A DNA stretch of 37,946 nt from positions 1 through 37,946 of the forward strand of contig NZ_NMPZ01000033.1 in the NCBI RefSeq assembly GCF_002224675.1, given 5' to 3'. Positions 6,272 through 13,648 of this stretch are shown one piece after another. The stretch comes from Segatella copri. GTDB lineage: Bacteria > Bacteroidota > Bacteroidia > Bacteroidales > Bacteroidaceae. The first letter of the stretch is position 1, and every line of letters begins with the position of its first letter. Position numbers and translations under genes: made by a program. The notes under the pieces are model-generated. The model saw only the letters and a program-made list of their open reading frames with translations, did no database searches and had not been told where the DNA came from.

Positions 6272-7774
6272 CTAAATTGTTTTTGGATATGTATTACGTC
6301 CACATTTTATGGAGTGGAATATTTTTCCAAGAAATTGTTGTTGTACATGATCCGGAGAATCTGCATACTTCTTAGATTCATCAGATTGCCACGCATCAAT
6401 AGCTTTTTTTGTCATAACCTTTTGATCTTTTGACAAAGTTAAATCTACAGATTCAGTATTTACATTATCAAAGATATTGATACCTGCAGCGGAAATATTA
6501 CCTAATGTCACCGAATTTAGTTTTGGACAATCGGCAAAGGCAAAGTCACTTATAGATGAAACTATCGGAGCATAGATTGTTTTAAGACCAATACAATCCT
6601 GAAAAACCACCGACTCTATACTCTTTACATCTGGCAAGCTAATAACTTTCAGCGGTTTACAATTAAAAAATGCACTAGACGGCAAAGCCTCAACTCCGTA
6701 AACAGTTAAATCTATACTGCCATCACTTGCACTGCTTAGAGCTTCTCTTATAGCATTAAACACACTAATATCTGCATTTGCAGCCAAATTTTTGATTACA
6801 ATGTTCGTATTGCCCACAGCCAAAGCATTTTTTATAATTAGTACGGCATTTTCTGTAGTTGTTACAGCATCGCCACCGGTAATTGCATCTCCTTTACCCC
6901 AATCCGCAACACTTACACTTCCGATTGTAGCTTTGTCCTTACCTATTTTTACATCATAGGTATAGCTCATAGCTTTGTCAAGAGCAGGAATTCCCGTTAC
7001 ATACAGTTCTTTAGTCTGAGTAGGGTTGATCACCTCACCATCATTGTATGTCACTGTGAGTTTGAGGAATTTCTCTGTAGAATTGGCATCTCCAGGAGAT
7101 ACCAAAGCATAGAACACATTGTTGCCACTTTCTTCTTTTTTATAAGTTTTGATAGCTGCGTAGCTGTCACCATCTCCTGCAGGAACTTTCAGCTTAGAAT
7201 AAACTTCTACGGCAGAAAGTGTAGGGTTAAGATCTTTGAACTCATCTCCAAACCCGCTTACTTTGACAATGACGCGAGCCGTCTGACGTTCAAAGTTCAA
7301 TGTCAACTGTCTGTCGGAAGGTATATATGCCTTTTCTATAGTTTCTCTGCTTATCATATAATCTGACTTCTCTATTTTGTCAACTGTAGATTGGTCTGCT
7401 GAGACATAACCTACAGAGAAAGAATTGGTGGTACTTTCATCCGCCTTCTCAGGATAACAAGCCTCGAAAGCCTGGGCATTACCCGTCCAGACCAGATAGT
7501 CACCAGCATTCGCAGGTGCCCATACCTCGCCCGTCTTCTTATAAATAACGGTTTTGCCCTCAGTCGTTACACTGATTACATCGTTCTCATTAAAATTCTG
7601 TTGTTCCTCTTCTGTACCCAATGGATTACTACGGGTAAAAATGCTGTTTCCACCAACGTTGGCAGTAATCTTCACCTCATTGGCGGCAGTGTTAGCTCCC
7701 AGTTCGTCATCAGTAGAGCAAGCGGCAAGCATTGCTATAACTGCAAATGCTCCCATATATCTTGTAATCTTCAT
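6272..7774 (-). CDS. Fimbrillin-family lipoprotein with BspA-like leucine-rich repeats
   Basis: 500 residues. A lipoprotein signal is evident (VIAMLAACSTDDE, lipidated Cys ~19). Residues ~30-300 follow the Mfa-like/fimbrillin pattern of Prevotella: VKITANVGG, TRSN, NFNENDVISV, the YLVWTGN region, and near 300 SVSVADWGKGDAI, the strand that ends these domains. Residues ~310-430 carry leucine-rich repeats of the BspA/LRR_5 type (LPSSAFFNCKPLKVISLPDV, VVFQDCIGLKTIYAP, FAFADCPKLNSVTLGN). It is probably an exported, surface-exposed minor or tip fimbrial subunit, with the repeat part acting in ligand binding (inference). It is the last gene of the operon, 31 bp after the preceding fimbrillin. Confidence 0.85.
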   Translation of the reverse strand: MKITRYMGAFAVIAMLAACSTDDELGANTAANEVKITANVGGNSIFTRSNPLGTEEEQQNFNENDVISVTTEGKTVIYKKTGEVWAPANAGDYLVWTGNAQAFEACYPEKADESTTNSFSVGYVSADQSTVDKIEKSDYMISRETIEKAYIPSDRQLTLNFERQTARVIVKVSGFGDEFKDLNPTLSAVEVYSKLKVPAGDGDSYAAIKTYKKEESGNNVFYALVSPGDANSTEKFLKLTVTYNDGEVINPTQTKELYVTGIPALDKAMSYTYDVKIGKDKATIGSVSVADWGKGDAITGGDAVTTTENAVLIIKNALAVGNTNIVIKNLAANADISVFNAIREALSSASDGSIDLTVYGVEALPSSAFFNCKPLKVISLPDVKSIESVVFQDCIGLKTIYAPIVSSISDFAFADCPKLNSVTLGNISAAGINIFDNVNTESVDLTLSKDQKVMTKKAIDAWQSDESKKYADSPDHVQQQFLGKIFHSIKCGRNTYPKTI

Positions 7775-7805
7775 ATCTTGTCTATTTTAAATGTCAAACA
7801 AATTT

Positions 7806-8795
7806 TTAATCAGTCTCTTTTTCGATAATGGTTTCTTCTCCCCAAGGCTTCGCTGTTATGGCGCCCCCTTGCACTACATCCTTACCAACTAACAGATGCA
7901 GGTCATATTTTTTACCAGATTCAAATAGCGCATTGTCGGTGCCAGTCCAGATGTAATCAGTGCCATCCACCTTGAACTTAATACATAATTGTCCTGCGTA
8001 AACTCTCTGCGGAATCACAATGGCAGAATATTTGAAGGTGGCATGGTCGGTTGTTTTATCAGCCTTCGTGAATGCTACAGTTTCAGGAGTAATGGCTTTT
8101 GATGCCATGCCGTCAAATTGAACACTTATAGGGTCTGCTGCAAAATTCACCTTACTGCGGATAAAGGTGCCATCCACCTTGACATCAGTTACGGTTGCTG
8201 ACGTAACAGGCTTTTCTTCATCCTGATTAAACTGGTCTCTCAACTCGATAGTGAGATTCAGCTGACTGAGGAGATGGGTGAATGTGACATCAACCGCTTT
8301 GCTGGTATTCAATTCCAAACCAGGCGTGAATCCTGTTTGCTTATATACAATAAGGTCGGATGAATAGTCTTCAGCATTGCTTTGGTCTTCTTTTACAGAA
8401 AAGGCATAATCAGTCTTTCCGAAGACTTTAACTTTGCCACTTGCATCTTCTGTAGTCTCCTGATATGGCGCATAAGCCAGAATATCAACAGCGGTAGTTG
8501 AATTCTGCCACAACATCTGGGTAGCAGGAATCCAATTGCTGCCTTCCTTTGTTACCTTGATATTATCATAGGTATATTTTTCGCTATTAGCATTCTTGAT
8601 GCAGAAGCCAAACGAATTAAGGTTGTCGGTGCTGTTTCCGTAAGAGGCACGGGTATTCATGCCATCTACGCTTGTCATGATTCTGACCACATTGTCCATT
8701 GGATAATTACTCTGTGGTAATCCATCCTCATTTGAGCAGCTGGCAAAAACTGCCGTTGCCAAAGCTGCCATTGCTAATGTTTTAATTGCTTTCAT
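7806..8795 (-). CDS. Fimbrillin family protein (Mfa-like)
   Basis: 329 residues with a lipoprotein signal peptide (MKAIKTLAMAALATAVFASC, Cys20). The mature part matches the Mfa-like/fimbrillin family: VRIMTSVDGMNTRASYG, WIPATQMLWQNSTTAVDILAYAPY, a VDVTFTHLLSQLNLTIEL core strand, PQRVYAGQLCIKFKV, and near the C-terminus KPWGEETI. The threonine-arginine after the first strand (NTRAS) is the sort of site where Arg-specific processing releases the donor strand in related fimbriae. It is expected to be transported as a lipoprotein to the outer membrane and assembled into a fimbrial shaft or tip by strand exchange. Neighbours on both sides are also fimbrillins (33-bp and 31-bp gaps). Confidence 0.85.
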   Translation of the reverse strand: MKAIKTLAMAALATAVFASCSNEDGLPQSNYPMDNVVRIMTSVDGMNTRASYGNSTDNLNSFGFCIKNANSEKYTYDNIKVTKEGSNWIPATQMLWQNSTTAVDILAYAPYQETTEDASGKVKVFGKTDYAFSVKEDQSNAEDYSSDLIVYKQTGFTPGLELNTSKAVDVTFTHLLSQLNLTIELRDQFNQDEEKPVTSATVTDVKVDGTFIRSKVNFAADPISVQFDGMASKAITPETVAFTKADKTTDHATFKYSAIVIPQRVYAGQLCIKFKVDGTDYIWTGTDNALFESGKKYDLHLLVGKDVVQGGAITAKPWGEETIIEKETD

Positions 8796-8828
8796 ATTGT
8801 CGATTTTTATGTTTTAATTTTAAGAACG

Positions 8829-9743
8829 TTAATCATAAGCCTCACCCTTGATAGGTTCGCCTGTAGAACCCCAGTCGGAGATGCTTACATCGCCAAGTTT
8901 TATGACATCACGTCCTACCTCCAGGTTGACGGTGGTAATCTTGCCACTCTCAAACTTGAAAGGAGTTCCGTTGTCGTAGATGAAGTCCTTGCCGCCAATG
9001 GTGATGATTATCTTCTGAACACCATCCTGCGGGATGATGATGGAAGCATATTGCTTGTTGGCGGTTAATGCTGGCATGTCGAAGTCTGCTTTATCTTCTG
9101 CTACAGCAGACGGGGTGACAACCTTGGTCAGATAATTGATGGTTGCTTTTTTTGCGGCATTGCCTACAGCTACCTTATCTACGGTAGGTCCCTCTGTTCC
9201 CCACTGGTTCTTATAGGTAAGGTTCACCACAAGTTTTGCCATCACGTGGGTAAAGGTGAGAGGAACAGGTTGCTGTTCATCGACATTATAGGATAAGCCA
9301 TCTTTGTTGACTGCCACCAAGAGGTCGCTTTCTGTTTGCTTGTTCACATCGAATGTATATTCTCCGGCAGAAAGGTCGGATATTGCTGAAATAGGGTATA
9401 CACCGATGAAATAATGCTTGTCGCGGTTGTTCTTCCAAAGCATCTGTGGAGTAGATACCCATGAACCGTTAGTCAACTTGTTGATAGCGTTGTTCACCAC
9501 ACGCTCGCGTGTCTCTGGAGCAACAGTTGCATCGCCAGTCCAGGCATACACACTGATTTCATCACCCTCCTCAAAGGTTTGTCCACCCTTCTCATCTGTT
9601 GCAACACGTGTCATATTGCCGATACTGGTTGAAACGGTGATGTACTTGGAGGTCTCGCCTCCGATACCGTTCTCGTTGTCAGAACAACTGCCCAATGTCA
9701 AAGCCATTGCCATCAGGGCAAAGAGATAAGTTTTCTTTTTCAT
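8829..9743 (-). CDS. Fimbrillin family protein (probable major subunit)
   Basis: 304 residues. The signal peptide ends in TLGSC (Cys20). The mature domain shows the Mfa-like family pattern: ITVSTSIGNMTRVATDE, FEEGDEISVYAWTGD, WVSTPQMLWKNNRDKHYFIGVYP, LTFTHVMAKLVVNLTY, ASIIIPQDGVQKIIITIGG and a closing SISDWGSTGEPI. It is shorter and simpler than the other two fimbrillins and lies directly after the Mfa2-like anchor gene, so it may be the main shaft subunit; that order-based assignment is an inference. The gap to the anchor gene is 61 bp and to the next fimbrillin 33 bp. Confidence 0.85.
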   Translation of the reverse strand: MKKKTYLFALMAMALTLGSCSDNENGIGGETSKYITVSTSIGNMTRVATDEKGGQTFEEGDEISVYAWTGDATVAPETRERVVNNAINKLTNGSWVSTPQMLWKNNRDKHYFIGVYPISAISDLSAGEYTFDVNKQTESDLLVAVNKDGLSYNVDEQQPVPLTFTHVMAKLVVNLTYKNQWGTEGPTVDKVAVGNAAKKATINYLTKVVTPSAVAEDKADFDMPALTANKQYASIIIPQDGVQKIIITIGGKDFIYDNGTPFKFESGKITTVNLEVGRDVIKLGDVSISDWGSTGEPIKGEAYD

Positions 9744-9804
9744 TGTCTTTTACTATTATATGTTTATATTCTTGTTTTGATTCTTGCTTAAATGAGAGGG
9801 TCGC

Positions 9805-10719
9805 TTAATCTTCAGGATTCAGGATTTCACCACGATAAATCCATTCCTCAGTCCAATCATCTATCTTCGTGCTCGTAAGATACATGTAAGGTTTCATCTC
9901 CTCAAATTCCAAGTTTATCTTGTACTTGCCGCCAGACTTCATGACAGGAGCTTCGATGTCGTAGTTGCTAACTACTCCCCCAGGAGAAATCAGTTGGATA
10001 AACAACTTGGTGGTATGTAAACCGTTGGCTGTCGGCATCAAGCGTAATGTTTCCGTTTTTAAAGTTTCGCCAGGCACTGCGATTCTCAAAGGTATATCAC
10101 ACTCTTCCTTGGTATAGCTTGCCGTCCCGAATGTTCCATCCTCATTCTTTTGCAGGGGAAGGAGTCCGGTTGCCACATTCAGAACCTTGCCTATCATTGC
10201 AAAATTGTCAGGAACTCCTTCAATGAAGATGGTCAATTCTGCAAGTATATGGCGCATTTCATTTTTTGTTATGTAGTTGACATTTGATTTGTCAATAACG
10301 ATGTCCGTGACTCCATAATAGGCATGGTCGGGAGAGGCACTTGGATTGGACAATCCAAACATGAGTTGGTTCATGTTGAGGGTCGCCCTTGTAGCCTCAC
10401 CGATAAAAAACGGTTCTATAAGGTTGGTGGCAGCCAGAATCTGATAATGCCCTACAGGAAGAGCAAAGCGTTGGCTTGCTACCTCCTGCGCACTACCATA
10501 ATGTTTTTCCTCTACAAGCGAACCGTCATCGGCATTGAATATCCAGAGTTTCACGTCATTCACATCCGTACCTTGGTCGGCTTCATCTGCCCAAGTGAGC
10601 GATACCGACAAGCCTCCTTCTTCCTCACCATCATGAACATTATGGTCGCAACTTGCCAATAGGCATGGGACGCATAACAGCACCCATAACCAAATATTAA
10701 ATCTTCTTTTTGCTTTCAT
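9805..10719 (-). CDS. FimB/Mfa2-family fimbrial anchor subunit
   Basis: 304 residues with a lipoprotein signal (LLCVPCLLASCDHNVHDG). The mature sequence follows the Mfa2/FimB (PF08842) pattern: LSVSLTWADEADQGTDVNDVKLWIFNADDGSLVEEKHYG, then a strand region ending GHYQILAATN, and a C-terminal domain closing with KIDDWTEEWIYRGEI. In Porphyromonas and relatives this protein anchors the fimbria to the outer membrane and limits its length. It precedes the three fimbrillin genes in the operon and follows the OmpA-type gene by 20 bp, the usual order for this kind of locus. Confidence 0.85.
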   Translation of the reverse strand: MKAKRRFNIWLWVLLCVPCLLASCDHNVHDGEEEGGLSVSLTWADEADQGTDVNDVKLWIFNADDGSLVEEKHYGSAQEVASQRFALPVGHYQILAATNLIEPFFIGEATRATLNMNQLMFGLSNPSASPDHAYYGVTDIVIDKSNVNYITKNEMRHILAELTIFIEGVPDNFAMIGKVLNVATGLLPLQKNEDGTFGTASYTKEECDIPLRIAVPGETLKTETLRLMPTANGLHTTKLFIQLISPGGVVSNYDIEAPVMKSGGKYKINLEFEEMKPYMYLTSTKIDDWTEEWIYRGEILNPED

Positions 10720-10739
10720 TTTCTATCTTGTTTTATGGG

Positions 10740-11966
10740 TTACTTATGATTGTCTGTAGTCTCTACTCGGCGAGCCTTATCCGCATCTTGGGTGTCATCG
10801 CTACCATTTCCTATTGCAGTAATGCGATTAGCCTCTATGCCATTCTTCACAAGCCAAGTCTTTACGGCTTCTGCACGCTGGCGAGATATACGTTTATTGA
10901 CAGTCACGCTGCCTTTTGTGTCACACCAACCTGTTACCGTCACCTTCATGTTCGGATTCTCTTTCAATGTCTTGAGAATAGCATTCAATTTAGTCTCTTC
11001 ATTCTGTTGGATGTCGATACTATTGAAGGTGAAATATATAACAGGGAAAGTCACCTTTGCAGATTCTTTTATGTCTTGTTCTGCAACTTTTGTTTCTGCC
11101 TTATCTACTGTTTCTTTCTGATTGACCTTCTCCGAAGAAACTGGTTCTTGTTGTAGAACTTCCTTTTGTGGAACTGATGGAGTTTCTGCTATCTTGTTCT
11201 TCTTTTTAGAGAGGTTTATCCCCAATCTTACTCCACTTTCCCAAACAAAGTTGTTCTTATGCAGATGCTCTGGCATTCCGTCCATACGTTCGCCAGTAAG
11301 ACGAGTCAAACCGGAATAGATGCCCAATTTCAGGCATGAGGTCAGTTGGTAGCCCACCTGCAAATCTGCACCATAACCCAAATGCCAGTTGGTAGAACCT
11401 TTCATCACCTTAGCATCATCGGCTATAGTCTGAATATCAGCCTTGGTCGTTACTGCATATATATGAGGTGAAACAGCCAAATCCCATCGGCTGTTAGCTG
11501 TTTGATGGAACAGTCCAAGGAGATTGATATTCACTCTTGCCCCATATCTGCCCATTCTGACATGGCTTTTCAGATTGGCATATTCCCAACTGTCCATGCC
11601 TAAGACACCTGCCTTGTAAAGCACGCCATCGCTGCCCAACCAATAGTTACGTTCTACGCAGCAGTCTTGTGCAGACAAGTTTATTTCTCCATACTTGGAA
11701 GATAACTCTGCCGAGAATATGGAGTTGAAACGATAGCCACCATATATGCCAGCAGCCCAACCGAGGTGCGTCTTGTCATGTCCGAAACTTGAGAAAGTAG
11801 AGAAACCGAAAGGCATTCCACCCTCTACTCCGACGTACCAGCCTTGCGAAATAGTCTTTCCATCTTCTTTTACTTCTGTTCTCGCAAAAGAAAATGGAAG
11901 AATAAATGCAAGTATTGCAACCAGCAACCGATTTTTTATTGTCAAATAATTTATCATATCATTCAT
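10740..11966 (-). CDS. OmpA-family outer-membrane protein of the fimbrial operon
   Basis: 408 residues. A hydrophobic export signal lies at residues ~12-30 (RLLVAILAFILPFSFA); ATGs at codons 1 and 4 are both possible starts. Residues ~40-255 look like an eight-stranded beta barrel with aromatic-rich strands (GWYVGVEGGMPFGFSTF, GWAAGIYGGYRFNSIFSAELSSKYG, NWHLGYGADLQVGYQL). A Lys/Glu/Val-rich linker follows (~265-300). The C-terminal ~100 residues are an OmpA peptidoglycan-binding domain (IYFTFNSIDIQQNEETKL, VTVTGWCDTKGSVTVNKRIS, RAEAVKTWL). This type commonly heads Mfa-like fimbrial operons, where it may link the fimbrial base to the cell wall (inference). Confidence 0.85.
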   Translation of the reverse strand: MNDMINYLTIKNRLLVAILAFILPFSFARTEVKEDGKTISQGWYVGVEGGMPFGFSTFSSFGHDKTHLGWAAGIYGGYRFNSIFSAELSSKYGEINLSAQDCCVERNYWLGSDGVLYKAGVLGMDSWEYANLKSHVRMGRYGARVNINLLGLFHQTANSRWDLAVSPHIYAVTTKADIQTIADDAKVMKGSTNWHLGYGADLQVGYQLTSCLKLGIYSGLTRLTGERMDGMPEHLHKNNFVWESGVRLGINLSKKKNKIAETPSVPQKEVLQQEPVSSEKVNQKETVDKAETKVAEQDIKESAKVTFPVIYFTFNSIDIQQNEETKLNAILKTLKENPNMKVTVTGWCDTKGSVTVNKRISRQRAEAVKTWLVKNGIEANRITAIGNGSDDTQDADKARRVETTDNHK

Positions 11967-12051
11967 TTTTTTTACCGTAAAAATAAAGATCTATCTCCAA
12001 TTACAGGACAAGTATCCACCATAAAGCTAATTCATCCATTCTATCCGAAAC

Positions 12052-12297
12052 TCACTCCAGAAAATACAAGAGGTTTGTTAGGAAGATAAATATGGATGCA
12101 AAGAACAAATATATATAAAAGCGTTCCCTCTTGATGAAGTCACGAAAGCTATAGCGAGCCTTATAGTGATCATCAAGATATATCCTGTACTCATGTATCA
12201 TGGCATATCCCAAGATAATACCTAATATGAGTACAAACACCCCGATGATGATCAGGGCTAATTCTATCCTTGGTATAGATTCTAACATTTCTTTCAT
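12052..12297 (-). CDS. Small two-span membrane protein at the head of the fimbrial operon
   Basis: 81 residues with two hydrophobic segments (IELALIIIGVFVLILGIILGYAMI near residues 10-33 and IYLFFASIFIFLTNLLYFL near 59-78) joined by a charged loop. I recognise no family. A perfect -7 box (12302-12309) lies immediately upstream, so if that promoter is used the mRNA would be leaderless or nearly so. It precedes the OmpA gene by 85 bp in the same orientation and may be the first gene of the fimbrial transcript. A role in envelope assembly or sensing is only a guess. Confidence 0.6.
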   Translation of the reverse strand: MKEMLESIPRIELALIIIGVFVLILGIILGYAMIHEYRIYLDDHYKARYSFRDFIKRERFYIYLFFASIFIFLTNLLYFLE

Positions 12298-12301
12298 GGC
12301 A

Positions 12302-12309
12302 CAAAGATA
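12302..12309 (-). promoter_or_regulatory. -7 box in front of the fimbrial operon
   Basis: TATCTTTG on the minus strand fits TAnnTTTG exactly and lies 5 bp before the ATG at 12297. No good TTTG -33 element is present, which is typical of activator-dependent promoters. The repeats at 12351-12399 lie 42-90 bp upstream of it. Confidence 0.55.
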
Positions 12310-12350
12310 GTGTTTTTCTGTTAAAAAAGGAGGCGCATTCCCCTGTCAAT

Positions 12351-12399
12351 GTGTCTACTTCCTATGTTTTAGGTGTCTACTTCGTAGGAAGTAGACACC
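12351..12399. promoter_or_regulatory. Three half-sites GTGTCTACTTC; candidate regulator-binding array
   Basis: GTGTCTACTTC occurs at 12351-12361 and again at 12373-12383, exactly 22 bp (two helical turns) apart, and its reverse complement at 12388-12398. The last two form a perfect 12-bp inverted repeat (12372-12383/12388-12399) with a 4-nt centre. Directly repeated half-sites two turns apart are typical of AraC-family activators, and the AraC-type regulator gene lies next to this array. The inverted pair could also act as a terminator for that gene, though it has no T-run. Confidence 0.5.
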
Positions 12400-12457
12400 C
12401 ATTTTAACGATTTATTCCCTTTTATTATGCGTATTTCTGGTATTTATTGAAAAATGG

Positions 12458-13646
12458 TTAATCCTGTTTTTTATCATCTGGTGCTGCATTTGCAACTTGT
12501 TCTTCTCGCCATTCGGTAGGCGTACAACCTTCCTTTGACTTGAATATCCGGTACAGATAGGTACGGGCAGAGAAGCCACACTCGGCAGAAATAATGTCAT
12601 TACTATAGTCTGGAAATTCAAACATCATCTTCTTTGCCGCATTGAAACGTATATCACCAAGCCATATTCTGAATGTAGTTTTCAGATACTGGTCGAAGAA
12701 TACAGATAACTCATCCTTGGAGATACAAAGTGTGCGAGAGAGGGTAAGCATATTCACAGTACTGTCCTTATATCCTAAATTCGCACACCATGCATCAAGA
12801 CTTTTCTGGATGAAATCTCTGCGCTCATCGGAAAGTGGTTGTAAAGATTCTGTTCTGCTATCAGCAGAGGTCTGCTGTTTAGCAGAAAGTGCCCCCCCCA
12901 TACCTATATTTTGTTCCCACCAAGGCATCGTTTTCCACTTCTTTATCCAAGAGTTCTTCGGTAGGGATATAACTGCTGCCGAGAGCAATAAATGTAAGAT
13001 TGAAGAATAGCAAGGCAAGCAATACGGCTGGACCTACTATATATAATAAGGTAGTAGAAAAGATGGCAACTGGCATAGCGAGAACTGCGAGCCATAGAAT
13101 GATTACACTGGCACGCGAATATCTTACGTAAGGCAATAAATCCGTTGCAGCCATTGTCTCCAACATATTTTTACGCCTAATCATCTCCTGAATAATCATG
13201 TATATGCAATAGAAAACACTTACGCAAAACAGAGTCAGCATCAGATAAAGCCCCTCTCTGATATACAGGCTATGATGAAGACTGATACCCACGCAAAAGA
13301 CCACAATGATGGCAGCATAAATGCCACTACACATCAGTATCATCTTTCTGAGGTTAGCACGGGTGGTTTCTATGTTGTAGATTCCTATGGAGATGAGCGA
13401 GAAGCAGGGGGTATAGAGGAGGATGTTGATGACCGCCCCCAGATTATCGTGCATAGCACGGAACCCGAAAGTCATCTGCAGCACATATTGTATCGCCAGT
13501 CCTATCAGGGCAGCAACGATCATCCATCGAGAACGCTCATACCGCTTGTTCTCCCATCTTACATGCAGATGAGAGATTGCTACGATGAAGGCATTGATGA
13601 GCATGAATATGAAGCATGCAAACTGAAGTAGAAATAATGAATCCAT
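12458..13646 (-). pseudogene. Membrane-anchored AraC-family regulator, split by a G8 frameshift (possibly phase-variable)
   Basis: Two overlapping frames form one protein of about 395 residues. The first (13646 to 12879) encodes six or seven membrane spans (for example LFLLQFACFIFMLINAFIVA and IILWLAVLAMPVAIF) and a short cytoplasmic tail. The second contributes the C-terminus to 12458 with an AraC-type HTH (SKDELSVFFDQYLKTTFRIWLGDI, FSARTYLYRIFKSKEGCTPTEWREE). They are joined at a run of eight G on the coding strand (12892-12899). Seven G would fuse them exactly; eight G gives a stop three codons after the run. The start lies 2 bp after the AlbA_2 gene's stop. The gene sits upstream of the fimbrial operon and probably controls it (inference). 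A sequencing error in the homopolymer cannot be excluded. Confidence 0.75.
12892..12899 (-). repeat. Homopolymer G8 (C8 on the + strand) at the regulator frameshift
   Basis: Eight consecutive C on the given strand, read as G8 in the AraC-type gene. Reading frame continuity needs 7 or 10 G. Slipped-strand changes at such tracts are a known on/off mechanism. Confidence 0.8.
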
Positions 13647-13648
13647 TC

